NCBI GenBank assembly: GCA_944368925.1
Contig: CALVXG010000005.1
Span: forward strand, 62,001 to 126,000
Direction: 5' to 3'
DNA length: 64,000 nt
Source of the DNA: an uncultured Clostridia bacterium
GTDB lineage: Bacteria; Bacillota; Clostridia; Christensenellales; Borkfalkiaceae
Part shown: positions 1-10,188 of the stretch, in pieces
Numbering within the stretch: position 1 is the stretch's first letter
Layout: each line of letters opens with the position of its first letter
Made by a program: the position numbers and the translations under genes
The notes under the pieces: generated by a model
Databases searched by the model: none
What the model saw: the letters and a program-made list of their open reading frames with translations, nothing else
What the model was told of the DNA's origin: nothing

Positions 1-1957
1 CCGACGGAGCATAATCGTCCTCCGCCTTGTCCTCGAATACGTTGTCCGCCAGCTCCATGCGGTTGTCAAGCAGAGATTTTACCAGCGCGTTTTTGCGGAA
101 TTTGTCGATATTCTTGCGCACGTCGTTCCACATCGCAAACCGCGCAAACGAGAAGTTGGCGAGATACACCTCGTCCAGCACTTCCCATCCCTTCATGTTC
201 AAAATCTCCATGCGCACCATCGCCATGATCTCCGACACGCGGATCCCCGACGAAATATTGTCCAGCCCGCGGATATCGATCTTGAACTCGCGCAGCAAAA
301 ATTCCAGCAGCGTGCTGTTGATCTGCATATTCTCTTCCGCAAACGCCACGGAATACCCTTTACCGCCCTTGCTCCGCGTAATGCGTACGGGACACAGCAC
401 CAAAGGCGCATACCGCGGCTCGCTGCCCTGCGCTTCATACCATTTCAAAAAACCGAACGCGAGGAACAACACGTTCGCGCCCGCTTCCTCTTCCGCCGTT
501 TTCGCTTTCTTGATCAGATACCGCAGCACGTCCGCCATTGCTTCGCGGTCCGAATAGGTACGAAGACGGCGGTTTTTCAGTTCCACGCTCAAAAGCTCCG
601 AAAGCCTCGAAAGGCTGCCCGCCGCAGGGAAATAATCTGCCGCCGGCATGATGCCGCGCACGTCCGCCGATTTCTCCGTCAGAAAGAATTCTTCCCCGCC
701 CGCTAAGCTCTCGTACGTCTCGTTGATATCCGCCGAAAGCACGTGCAGCGTATTCTTTTCGGGTCGGAAGTTCAAAAGCGTGTTCTTTAACGACAAATCA
801 AGCAGACGGCGCTCCCATTGCTTGTTTCGCGTCACCTTCCCGTCGAACGACAGCTTCCGCGTCCCCGAAAGCGATTCGGGCGCCGCATTGATGTCCGTCT
901 CGTTTTCCCCGAGAAGTTCATACCCCTTGATCCCGCGCACCTTCAAAGGCAGAGAGGCGATCCGCGCAAGGCGGCACCGCTTGATGTCCACCACCGTGTC
1001 AAAATAATTGTTTTCCAGCTTCTGCGTGAAATGCTTTTCGGCGGCCGTATAGTTTACGTTCCTGCCCGCAAACACGTCCTCCACGTCAAACATGCTGACG
1101 TTGTTGATCCCGTCCGATATATACTTCTGCAACAGCACGATGTCATCGCTCACGCTGTCCGAAAAACAGTTGTCGTACAGCCATACGCCGCACCCCACGC
1201 TCTTTTCGCCCACCGTCAGCACGGGATGCAGCCCCGCACACTCGAAACAGGACGCCAAAAACAGAGCCAGCTCGAACGACGTGCAGACTTTGTTCTTCAA
1301 TATGACGGTAATATCCCCCACGGGTACGGGAGAATCGTAATTGTATTCCGCCGCCGATTTTTCGATCGAATGGCGCTTGACAACCGCAAAGATCGCGGCA
1401 GCGATCTGACGGATCTTGTTCTTGTCCCCTTCCTGATACCCGCGCCACTCACAGCTGACGCCCCATTTCTGCAGCTGCGGCACCGCTTCGCTCAAAACTT
1501 TCAGACATTCCGCCACCTTCGGGCGCACAAAACAGGACAAAAGCTCCGCGTTTCCCGCCCTTCCGCTCCAATAGTCGAACGGCAGAACGGTCAGCTCCAC
1601 CTTTTCCTCCGCGAGCACGTCTTTCCCGTGCAGCACGGCTATACGGATCCCGACCTGCGTCACCTCCGAAAGCTCCGTAAGATACAGGGGCGATACCACG
1701 TTCGCCGCCGCTATCTCCACCGTGCTCTCAAAGGGTACGTTGTCCAGATGCTTGTTGAAAGGCAGCAAAAATCCTTCCGCACAGTCGATCTGCACGTCCA
1801 GATCTTCGATCGTTTCCGAACCGGAGTTGGAGACCTGCAAAGCCGTAAAGAGCGGTACGCGGTTAAAATAATCGGCATACCCGTAAAACTGCTGCGCACG
1901 GACACTCAACGCCACACTTTCCCGTAACATCGTCTTCGCTGATTTCTTTCCTGCCAT
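1..1957 (-). CDS. DUF4011-family giant protein, N-terminal part (gene runs off the window)
   Basis: The ATG at 1957 follows a good ribosome site (GGAGGG, 3 nt away), and the frame stays open for 652 codons to the window edge, so the C-terminus is missing. Residues 377-397 carry the signature that I know from DUF4011 proteins (WERRLLDLSLKNTLLNF). Members are usually very large and continue into superfamily 1 helicase motifs and a nuclease-like end; neither is visible here. Residues about 215-262 resemble the transglutaminase-like segment often found before DUF4011 (FELALFLASCFECAGLHP, then GVWL). The usual Cys and His positions appear to be Ser227 and Ser253, which suggests a non-catalytic fold. 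The gene has its own promoter (2025-2053) and is separated from the upstream HAD gene by a hairpin. The role is unknown; involvement in nucleic acid metabolism or defence is inference from the family only. Confidence 0.8.
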   Translation of the reverse strand, partial: MAGKKSAKTMLRESVALSVRAQQFYGYADYFNRVPLFTALQVSNSGSETIEDLDVQIDCAEGFLLPFNKHLDNVPFESTVEIAAANVVSPLYLTELSEVTQVGIRIAVLHGKDVLAEEKVELTVLPFDYWSGRAGNAELLSCFVRPKVAECLKVLSEAVPQLQKWGVSCEWRGYQEGDKNKIRQIAAAIFAVVKRHSIEKSAAEYNYDSPVPVGDITVILKNKVCTSFELALFLASCFECAGLHPVLTVGEKSVGCGVWLYDNCFSDSVSDDIVLLQKYISDGINNVSMFDVEDVFAGRNVNYTAAEKHFTQKLENNYFDTVVDIKRCRLARIASLPLKVRGIKGYELLGENETDINAAPESLSGTRKLSFDGKVTRNKQWERRLLDLSLKNTLLNFRPEKNTLHVLSADINETYESLAGGEEFFLTEKSADVRGIMPAADYFPAAGSLSRLSELLSVELKNRRLRTYSDREAMADVLRYLIKKAKTAEEEAGANVLFLAFGFLKWYEAQGSEPRYAPLVLCPVRITRSKGGKGYSVAFAEENMQINSTLLEFLLREFKIDIRGLDNISSGIRVSEIMAMVRMEILNMKGWEVLDEVYLANFSFARFAMWNDVRKNIDKFRKNALVKSLLDNRMELADNVFEDKAEDDYAPS

Positions 1958-2024
1958 ATTCCCTCCGTATCTTATTTGCTTGCCGACGGAAAATCTTCCG
2001 CGGCACCGTCATTTTTTCCATTTT

Positions 2025-2053
2025 ATTATACTACAAAGCCGCGATTTAATCAA
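2025..2053 (-). promoter_or_regulatory. Sigma-A type promoter of the DUF4011 gene
   Basis: On the minus strand TTGATT (2048-2053) and TATAAT (2025-2030) are separated by exactly 17 nt. Transcription would start near 2018, giving a leader of about 60 nt that contains a short stem (around 1981-2005) before the ribosome site. Confidence 0.8.
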
Positions 2054-2130
2054 GCGTTGGGCCTGTTTTCGGACAGATTCGCCCCGCCAAATCTACGGCG
2101 TGATTTTTGCCATTTCCGCCCTCTTTCATA

Positions 2131-2171
2131 CGGCGGCAGGCGGAAGCGCTCCCCGCTTCCGCCTGCCGCCG
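2131..2171. terminator. Hairpin after the HAD gene
   Basis: A perfect 17-bp inverted repeat (2131-2147 with 2155-2171) with a 7-nt loop lies 7 nt past the stop codon of the minus-strand HAD gene. There is no real T-run on either side, so termination is likely but not certain. Confidence 0.55.
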
Positions 2172-2178
2172 TTTCCCC

Positions 2179-2862
2179 TCATCGCAACTTGTCCGCAACT
2201 TCAAGAATTTCACGATAGCTGTTCGCCGTGTGATCCGGCTTTGCGCCGATCGCTTCCTTCCCCGAAGGATTGTACCAGATACACTCGATGCCCGCATCGT
2301 TTGCGCCCCGTATGTCCGACGTGAGCGAATCGCCGATCACAAGGCATTCCCCGCGCCCGACGCCCGCCGTTTTTGTCACATACGCGAAAAAACGCTCGTC
2401 CGGTTTGGCGTACCCGATCTCGTCCGATACGAATACGCCGTCAAAAAAATCCGAAAGTCCCACCGCGCGGAGCCGCCCGTACTGCGCCGCAGGCGTCCCG
2501 TTCGTGATCAGAAAAATTCTCCCGCGGCTCTTTAATTCCCGCAAAAACTCCGCCGCCCCGGGCAAAAGATACCCCGTGCGGCACAGCTTCGTAAAATACA
2601 GACGGTTTGCCTCCTCCGCGTCCGCCTTGCCGTTCAGCCGCACAAAAAAACGTTGGAAACGTGCCGTCATCAGATTTTTTTTGGAGATTTCGCCTCGCTC
2701 GTATTCGCGCCACAACCCGTCGTTGATCTCTTTAAAATCGTCGTACCGTTCCGCAGCCTCTCTCTCGCCGAGCTCTTCCATCGCCGCCCGAAAGCTCTCT
2801 TTGGAAGAGCGCAGAAAATCGAGAATCGTCTCATCCGCGTCCAGCAAAAAATTATTCTTCAT
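2179..2862 (-). CDS. HAD-superfamily hydrolase, YjjG-like nucleotidase
   Basis: A 227-residue HAD hydrolase with every core motif: DADET near the N-terminus (nucleophile Asp), ITNGT (motif II), the motif III Lys in the GYAKPD context, and IGDSLTSD (motif IV). The helical cap lies between motifs I and II. Overall it looks like the YjjG group, which dephosphorylates pyrimidine nucleotides including non-canonical ones; the exact substrate cannot be read from sequence. Its start overlaps the end of the helD-like gene by 11 nt, so the two are co-translated. It probably belongs to a short helD-HAD transcript that ends at the 2131-2171 hairpin. Confidence 0.85.
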   Translation of the reverse strand: MKNNFLLDADETILDFLRSSKESFRAAMEELGEREAAERYDDFKEINDGLWREYERGEISKKNLMTARFQRFFVRLNGKADAEEANRLYFTKLCRTGYLLPGAAEFLRELKSRGRIFLITNGTPAAQYGRLRAVGLSDFFDGVFVSDEIGYAKPDERFFAYVTKTAGVGRGECLVIGDSLTSDIRGANDAGIECIWYNPSGKEAIGAKPDHTANSYREILEVADKLR

Positions 2863-5257
2863 TCTTCTCCCCGCCCTTCTCGTCGCGTATGATCGCCAGC
2901 TCTTTCAGCGCGCGCGTGTACGCGATATACCTCTCGTTGACTGTCATGTCGGCATCCGCCACCGCCACGCAGGTAAATTCCAGGCCTTTCGATTCGTAAA
3001 CCGTCATCAGATTGATCTTACTCTTCGAAATTTTATTCGTCCGACCCGGCACATTGTAACTCTTGCGGATGTACTTTTCCAGCGATTTCTCCGATACAAT
3101 GATCGCCTTCAACCCTTTCTTATCACGGAAAAATCCGCTGATGCCGCGCACCCCGACATATTGCACGGGCGGGCCGTCAAAACCGATCGGCTGCATCGCG
3201 ATCTTTAGTTTCTCCGAAACATATTCCACGATCTGGTTCGTGTTCCGATAGTTCTGGTTCAGTTCGTATTGCTGCCCCGCCCCGACCGCCTTCCAGTCGT
3301 GCAGGCCGCGGAATTTCGTAATGTTCTGCGCGAGATCCCCGTATACGTTGAACGCCGCGTCTTCGTTGAAACTGTGCAAAAGCCTGTATTCGTTTTCCGA
3401 TATATCCTGCCCTTCGTCCACAAACACAAGGCCATAACGCGGTTTCAGCTGTCTTCCGAGAAGCGCGAAAATCAGACACAGCGCGTACGGATCACTCCGT
3501 ATAAGCCCCTTGCCGATCCCGTATTTGTTTTTCGCCTTGCGGACGATCTCTTTGTAAAACAGCCGCGCCAGCTCGATATGCGTCCCGCACTTGCCGATCT
3601 TCACGAAATATTCGTTTCCTTTCAGAATCTCGAACAGCTCGCAGAAATTCCCGAACAGCGTCTCGATCTCCTGCACGCACCCCGAGATCTGGTCGATCTC
3701 CGACAGAAGTTCTCCTCTTCGCGCGATCCGCTCTGCGTACGTTTCCACTTCCACGCCGCCGCGGTTGATCTTATACCTGCGAAGATCGTTCATCTCTTTT
3801 GCAATGATCTCCCGCAAACGCGCAAGATCTCCGACCGCATCCGACGTGACCTTGCCGTGCGCCCGCACAATGAACGACCCCGCCCTGTAAAAGGACAACA
3901 GCCTGTTATAAAAAAAGCTGTAATTTTTTATCTTTTCGTTTTTCAGATCGCCCGAGAAAAATTCTTCCGCCGCCGTCACTTCGTTCATCAGCTCGCGGAA
4001 CGGCTTCGTATAGTACAGCCCTCCTTCCGCCTTTTCCTTGATCTCGCCCAAAACGGAACGGCGCACGCGCACGCTCGCGTTCTTGATCGCATTGAAAAGC
4101 TCCAGCTGCCTGCGGCAGTTTTCCGCCACCGCGGCGATAAAATCCTTACACTCTTCGCTTAAGAACATGCCCAGTATACCGCCGTAAATCTTGCCCAGCC
4201 TGCTCTGCACGTCCTTATAGAATTTTTCCGAATAAATGTATTCCAGATATTTTTGCGGGACGCCCGCCGCCGCATCGATCTTCCCGCCGATGTCGATCCC
4301 CTCGTTTTTGAGAAGAAGCAGAAAATACTCGTCGATTTGCTGCGTCTTGACTTTTTCCAGCTCCAATACCTGCGACAATTCATCGATAAACGCGTTGAAC
4401 GACTCGCTCGGCGTAAGCACCAAAACGTCCGACGGCCGCAGATTTTCGTTGTTGTACATCAGAAAGCTCAATCTGTGCAGCATGATCATCGTCTTGCCGC
4501 TCCCGGCACATCCCTGCAAGACAAAACTCTCCTGCTCGGGTTTGGTGATGATCTCGTACTGCTTTTCCTGGATCGTCTCGATGATATCCGAAATTTCCGA
4601 TTGCTCCTTCCGCGCACGCAGAATCTCTTTCAGATACGGATCGAAGATGATCTCTTCGTCCCTGCCCGCAATCTCTTCCTTGGTAAGATAATCGCGCAGG
4701 CTCAGATATTCGTTTTTAAAATCCAGAAACCGCCCGTTCGCCGTACGCAGCGCCCGGCGCAGAATCTGCTTATAATTGTATTCGTTGATGGAAAAGACAA
4801 TCTGGCTCTTCTGATAATATTTCCGCGCAAGCGGCGCACGCCAATCTACGATCTCCAGATTGACGTCTCCCTTTTTCCCGATATAATAGCTGTTGTAGCC
4901 TTCTTTGTCGTCGTACAGATCCATCCGCGCAAAATACGGCTCCACAAAAAAGCACTTGAATCCCTCGATCTCTTCCCGCCAGCCGCGTATCTGCGCGTTC
5001 AGCGCTATGATCTCCCGATAATTCTCCGCCGTAAATTCACCGCTCCGCATCTGTGCCGCCTGCTCCTGCGCATCCTTGATTTTCAGCTTCAGACGGTTGA
5101 TATAACAACTTTTCAGAAGGCTCATCACGACCCGCACACGCAGATCTTCATACTTGCGCTGTTTCTCGTCGTCCAAAAGATCCAGATAAAATTGCTTGTC
5201 CGGATTCTTGCGGCTCCTGATAAACTCGCGCATTTCTTTTTCTGTCATTTCCGCCAT
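2852..5257 (-). CDS. helD: HelD-like superfamily 1 helicase, RNA polymerase recycling factor
   Basis: An 801-residue protein with the HelD layout. A charged helical N-terminal arm (residues about 1-105) precedes the conserved PYFARMDL and DWRAP segments. Then come Walker A GCAGSGKT (249-256), Walker B FVDEGQD, the NQNYRN helicase motif and VYESKGLEF near the C-terminus. HelD proteins bind stalled RNA polymerase and use ATP to strip it from nucleic acid. The specific N-terminal region argues for HelD rather than a UvrD/Rep DNA helicase. An extended -10 promoter lies at 5313-5321, and the HAD gene follows with an 11-nt overlap. No frameshift or missing motif is seen. Confidence 0.85.
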   Translation of the reverse strand: MAEMTEKEMREFIRSRKNPDKQFYLDLLDDEKQRKYEDLRVRVVMSLLKSCYINRLKLKIKDAQEQAAQMRSGEFTAENYREIIALNAQIRGWREEIEGFKCFFVEPYFARMDLYDDKEGYNSYYIGKKGDVNLEIVDWRAPLARKYYQKSQIVFSINEYNYKQILRRALRTANGRFLDFKNEYLSLRDYLTKEEIAGRDEEIIFDPYLKEILRARKEQSEISDIIETIQEKQYEIITKPEQESFVLQGCAGSGKTMIMLHRLSFLMYNNENLRPSDVLVLTPSESFNAFIDELSQVLELEKVKTQQIDEYFLLLLKNEGIDIGGKIDAAAGVPQKYLEYIYSEKFYKDVQSRLGKIYGGILGMFLSEECKDFIAAVAENCRRQLELFNAIKNASVRVRRSVLGEIKEKAEGGLYYTKPFRELMNEVTAAEEFFSGDLKNEKIKNYSFFYNRLLSFYRAGSFIVRAHGKVTSDAVGDLARLREIIAKEMNDLRRYKINRGGVEVETYAERIARRGELLSEIDQISGCVQEIETLFGNFCELFEILKGNEYFVKIGKCGTHIELARLFYKEIVRKAKNKYGIGKGLIRSDPYALCLIFALLGRQLKPRYGLVFVDEGQDISENEYRLLHSFNEDAAFNVYGDLAQNITKFRGLHDWKAVGAGQQYELNQNYRNTNQIVEYVSEKLKIAMQPIGFDGPPVQYVGVRGISGFFRDKKGLKAIIVSEKSLEKYIRKSYNVPGRTNKISKSKINLMTVYESKGLEFTCVAVADADMTVNERYIAYTRALKELAIIRDEKGGEKNEE

Positions 5258-5312
5258 CTTTCTTTCCCTTATCCCTTTGCCTGTTATCGTGGACGCAAAA
5301 AGACATCACTTT

Positions 5313-5321
5313 AGTATAGCA
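5313..5321 (-). promoter_or_regulatory. Extended -10 promoter of helD-HAD
   Basis: The minus strand reads TGCTATACT, an extended -10 element. No convincing -35 is present; that position is occupied by the T-tract of the guaA terminator, so terminator and promoter are nested. Confidence 0.55.
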
Positions 5322-5329
5322 TATATCCG

Positions 5330-5371
5330 AAAAAAAAGAAACACCTTTGCGAAAATTTCACAAAAGTGTTT
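5330..5371 (-). terminator. Intrinsic terminator of guaA
   Basis: A 13-bp stem with two G-U pairs (5339-5351 with 5359-5371) and a 7-nt AT loop is followed on the minus strand by C then eight T. It lies about 40 nt past the guaA stop. Confidence 0.85.
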
Positions 5372-5407
5372 AAAAGTTATACAAAATACCCCGATTTGTT
5401 CAGAAAA

Positions 5408-6943
5408 TTATTCCCATTCGATCGTTGCCGGCGGCTTGCTCGTAATATCGTACACGATACGGTTCGCATGATCCACTTCGTTGATGATCCTCGAAGATAT
5501 CTTTTCCAGCACTTCGTAAGGAATGTGCGCCCAGTCCGCCGTCATGGCGTCCACGCTGGTCACCGCACGCAACGCGATCACAGGTTCGTACGTCCGCGCG
5601 TCTCCCATGACGCCCACCGTGTTCGTCGACGTGATCACCGCAAAATACTGCCAGATCTCTCTGTCCAGTCCCGCTTTGGCGATCTCCTCGCGCATGATGA
5701 AATCGGCATCGCGCAGAGTTTTCAGTTTCTCCTCCGTCACTTCGCCCATGATGCGGATCGCAAGTCCGGGGCCAGGGAAGGGCTGACGCTGCACCACGGA
5801 ATCGGGCAAACCGAGTTCCGTTCCCACGCGCCGCACTTCGTCCTTGAAAAGATCCCGCAGCGGTTCCACGATCTCTTTGAAATCTACCACCGAAGGGAGC
5901 CCTCCGACGTTATGGTGGCTCTTGATCACCGCCGATGCGCCTTTCCCGCTCTCGATGACGTCCGGATAAATCGTGCCCTGCACCAGAAAATCTACCGCGC
6001 CGATCTTCTTCGCTTCCGCTTCGAAGACCTTTATAAACTCCTCGCCGATGATCTTCCGCTTGCGCTCGGGATCGGATACGCCCCGCAGTTTCGACAAAAA
6101 CAGCTCGCCCGCATCCGCTTTGATCAGATTCATGCCCAATTTGTCGCGGAACACGCTCACGACCTCTTCTGCTTCGCCCTTACGAAGCAGACCGTGGTCT
6201 ACGAACACACAGGTCAGATTGTCCCCCGCCGCACGGTGCACCAGCGTCGCCGCCACCGCACTGTCCACCCCGCCGCTCATCGCGCAGAGCACTTTCTTTC
6301 CCGCAAGTTTCTCTTTCAGATGCGCCACCTGCTCGCTTACAAAATTCGACATCGTCCAGTCGCCCGTCGCGCCGCAGACATTATACAGGAAATTGCGCAG
6401 AATCTTCTCGCCTTCCTGCGTATGATGCACTTCCGTGTGGAACTGGATCCCGTAAATTTTCCGCGCCGCATTCTCAAAACCCGCCGCAGGACAGGTCTTC
6501 GTTTGTGCCGTCACGCGGAAACCTTCCGGCACGCGGCTCACGTAGTCGGTATGGCTCATCCAGCAAATATTTTCTTTCGTCACGCCCGCAAAAATCTTGC
6601 TCGTCGTGTCATAGGTGATCTCGCTCTTTCCGTACTCGCGCGTGTCCGCATGCGTGACGTCGCCGCCCAATTTGTACGCGATCAGCTGACAGCCGTAACA
6701 GATCCCGAGTATCGGGATATCCAGTTCGAATATCCTCTTGTCGACATCCGGCGCATCGTCCGCATACACGCTGTTCGGCCCGCCCGTAAAAATGATCCCG
6801 ATCGGATCATAATCTAAAATTTCTTCGATCGTCTTGTTGTACGGTACCAGGTCGCAATACACTCCCTGCTCACGCACCCTGCGCGCGATCAGCTGGTTAT
6901 ACTGTCCGCCAAAATCAAGAACCAATACTCTCTGATGCTGCAT
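5408..6943 (-). CDS. guaA: GMP synthase (glutamine-hydrolysing)
   Basis: It converts XMP to GMP using glutamine and ATP. An N-terminal class I glutamine amidotransferase domain (GGQYNQ; catalytic Cys82 in GICYGCQ; the FHTEV His-Glu segment) is followed by the ATP pyrophosphatase domain (SGGVDS loop) and the GMP-synthase dimerisation domain ([11 protein letters not shown]), ending IEWE. I chose the ATG at 6943: an AAGGGA ribosome site lies 3 nt upstream and the protein (511 residues) then has normal length. An upstream in-frame ATG at 6970 has no ribosome site. guaB lies directly upstream in the same direction, with a hairpin between them that may reduce read-through. Confidence 0.97.
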   Translation of the reverse strand: MQHQRVLVLDFGGQYNQLIARRVREQGVYCDLVPYNKTIEEILDYDPIGIIFTGGPNSVYADDAPDVDKRIFELDIPILGICYGCQLIAYKLGGDVTHADTREYGKSEITYDTTSKIFAGVTKENICWMSHTDYVSRVPEGFRVTAQTKTCPAAGFENAARKIYGIQFHTEVHHTQEGEKILRNFLYNVCGATGDWTMSNFVSEQVAHLKEKLAGKKVLCAMSGGVDSAVAATLVHRAAGDNLTCVFVDHGLLRKGEAEEVVSVFRDKLGMNLIKADAGELFLSKLRGVSDPERKRKIIGEEFIKVFEAEAKKIGAVDFLVQGTIYPDVIESGKGASAVIKSHHNVGGLPSVVDFKEIVEPLRDLFKDEVRRVGTELGLPDSVVQRQPFPGPGLAIRIMGEVTEEKLKTLRDADFIMREEIAKAGLDREIWQYFAVITSTNTVGVMGDARTYEPVIALRAVTSVDAMTADWAHIPYEVLEKISSRIINEVDHANRIVYDITSKPPATIEWE

Positions 6944-6973
6944 TCTTCCCTTCTCCGTCTTTCGATTCATTCT

Positions 6974-7013
6974 TACAAAAGAATGTACCGCGGCCTTTCC
7001 CTGCGGTACATTC
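6974..7013 (-). terminator. Hairpin between guaB and guaA
   Basis: A perfect 11-bp stem (6981-6991 with 7003-7013) with an 11-nt loop is followed on the minus strand by TTTTG. It sits 9 nt after the guaB stop and about 30 nt before the guaA start. It is likely a leaky terminator or processing site within the guaB-guaA unit. Confidence 0.7.
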
Positions 7014-7021
7014 GTTCTCCC

Positions 7022-8500
<1,479 letters not shown>

Positions 8501-8530
8501 CTATTTTGGTAAAATGAATACAACTTAAAA

Positions 8531-9139
8531 TCAGCCGCAATACGCTTCCAGCGCTTGCATATAATCGGCTAAATCCGCCTCGTCTTCCGCCCTCACCCGC
8601 AAAGATTCCAGCCGCTCCAGAATCCTCTTGCAAAACTCCTTATCTTCTCTCCCTTTCGCGGCATTCACCAAAAACACCACGGGATTGTTCCCCGTAAAGC
8701 GATCCCCCAGCGCCGCAAACGCCGTGTCGATCGACTCATCCGAACCGATATAGTACTGCGACGCCACCGTGATTCCCGTATAATAATCGGCCGAATTGCC
8801 CATAAGCTGCTCTTCCGCTTCGCTCATCTGCGCGTCCGAAGCCTCGCAAAAGGCCGTGAATCCGCTCGCCTCGATCATGATCTTTCCGTATACGGCCGCG
8901 TCTTCATAATGCCCCGCCGCATAACTGCGCTTCACCGCCGCCGATAAATCTTCCATCGTGCCGCTCTTTTTATACTGCGAAACGCTGTACGACGCACACG
9001 CCGATTCCATCCCCAGCTTGTCCGTCACCGAAACCATTACGGAAGGAAAAAATAAACTGAATACCCCGAACAGCAACAGCGCAAGCGCAATTATACAGGC
9101 AAGCGTGATCACCGCCGTTTTCACTATCAGTTTTCCCAT
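8531..9139 (-). CDS. Small membrane-anchored protein of unknown function
   Basis: A 202-residue protein with one N-terminal membrane segment (about residues 8-32) and an extracytoplasmic part rich in Ala, Glu and Asp that looks all-helical, possibly repeat-like. I do not recognise a family. The start at 9139 has GGGGAG 8 nt upstream. It has a clear promoter (9242-9270) and lies 51 nt upstream of guaB in the same direction, so it may head the guaB-guaA transcript. No catalytic motif is visible. Confidence 0.7.
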   Translation of the reverse strand: MGKLIVKTAVITLACIIALALLLFGVFSLFFPSVMVSVTDKLGMESACASYSVSQYKKSGTMEDLSAAVKRSYAAGHYEDAAVYGKIMIEASGFTAFCEASDAQMSEAEEQLMGNSADYYTGITVASQYYIGSDESIDTAFAALGDRFTGNNPVVFLVNAAKGREDKEFCKRILERLESLRVRAEDEADLADYMQALEAYCG

Positions 9140-9241
9140 GCATATCGCTCCCCGAATTCGCCTTGTGCCATCGTCCCGCCGGACACTTCCCTGCAGAACA
9201 ATCTTCGGGATGCCGAATACCCCCTATAATGAATTTTGATT

Positions 9242-9270
9242 ATTTTACCATAAACAAGCAAAAAAAGCAA
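9242..9270 (-). promoter_or_regulatory. Sigma-A type promoter of the 8531-9139 gene
   Basis: On the minus strand TTGCTT (9265-9270), 17 nt, then TAAAAT (9242-9247). The leader is about 95 nt. Confidence 0.7.
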
Positions 9271-9361
9271 CACTATGAATTAAATTTCTTGATACAAATC
9301 CGCATTTTCGGCGCCGCGCACCCATACAATAGAATAAATAAAAATTTTAACGAGGTACCCC

Positions 9362-10042
9362 ATGAAAAAACTGATGCTTTCGGGCGCCCTGCTTATCTGC
9401 CTTTTCGCTCTCTTTCCGCTCGCCGCTTGCAGCCGCACCCCCGATCTTACCAAATACGTTTCCGAATACAGGAGCGATATCTTCTACGGCACGGAAGGCG
9501 ATTACAGCGTCTTCGCTTCCTGCTCCGAAAAAGAATACCCCTACCAGGCGGACGGCAACGCGGCAGGCATGAGCTCGCTGTTCGAACTCGCCCTCACAGC
9601 CCCCGACAACACAAAAACATACTCGGTAAAATTCAGCATAGGCGACAAAAATTACGAGGGCGAACTCTCTTTCGACAGCGTGAAAATGGTACATACGTGG
9701 TCGCAGTCCATCCCCGCTCCGCAACAGAAGGAAATACTCTTTACTTTTGTGAATACGGAATCAGAAGAGGAACCCGTCGCCATACAGGCCGAAAGCGTAA
9801 AAAGCGAAGAGATCCTTCCTTTGGCGGAACTTTTAAAAAGAGTTTCCGCAGCCGATCCCGACACCTTTGCCGCGCTTTCCGACGGCAATACTTTCTGCGC
9901 GGAAATCTACGTCCGTCTCCTGTACGAAAACGAAGAATGCTACTATTATATAGGCCTGACCGACCGCAGCGGCAATACGTACGCAATGCTCGCCGACGCC
10001 GAAACGGGCGAAATCCTTGCCACAAGACAGCCCCGCGCCTGA
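9362..10042 (+). CDS. Lipoprotein of unknown function, PepSY-like C-terminus
   Basis: A 226-residue secreted lipoprotein: a Lys-Lys N-terminus, a hydrophobic stretch and the lipobox LAAC put the lipid-modified Cys at residue 23. The mature part is acidic and beta-rich. The last ~35 residues (YAMLADAETGEILATRQ) resemble the end of PepSY-type modules, which only hints at a protease-inhibitor or sensor role. GAGG lies 8 nt before the ATG. It is a single plus-strand gene between minus-strand blocks. A TACAAT at 9325-9330 could be its -10, but no good -35 is seen. Confidence 0.75.
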   Translation: MKKLMLSGALLICLFALFPLAACSRTPDLTKYVSEYRSDIFYGTEGDYSVFASCSEKEYPYQADGNAAGMSSLFELALTAPDNTKTYSVKFSIGDKNYEGELSFDSVKMVHTWSQSIPAPQQKEILFTFVNTESEEEPVAIQAESVKSEEILPLAELLKRVSAADPDTFAALSDGNTFCAEIYVRLLYENEECYYYIGLTDRSGNTYAMLADAETGEILATRQPRA

Positions 10043-10106
10043 GTTGAATGCTTAGAGGCGGCAGGCTCTACTAAAAATTAATGTTTCCGACAAAAAACCT
10101 GCAATG

Positions 10107-10144
10107 CAAGAGAGAGTCGCAATAATATACGCGACTCTCTCTTG
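10107..10144. terminator. Bidirectional terminator between convergent genes
   Basis: A perfect 14-bp stem (10107-10120 with 10131-10144) with a 10-nt AT loop separates the convergent lipoprotein gene and GH78-like gene. The minus side has six T about 8 nt past the stem; the plus side is only moderately T-rich. Confidence 0.75.
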
Positions 10145-10188
10145 CCATTGTTTATTCGCTTTAGTTTACAAAAAGTTTAAACCCCTTT

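Noticed and set aside
1..5257. Defence island (giant DUF4011 protein next to a helicase)
   Set aside because: The helicase is HelD, a transcription factor, and the remaining neighbours are purine synthesis and HAD genes. With the DUF4011 gene cut off, nothing supports a defence system.
5408..6970. Longer GuaA starting at the ATG 6970
   Set aside because: No ribosome site, and the extra nine residues are not part of the family; the ATG at 6943 has a good site.
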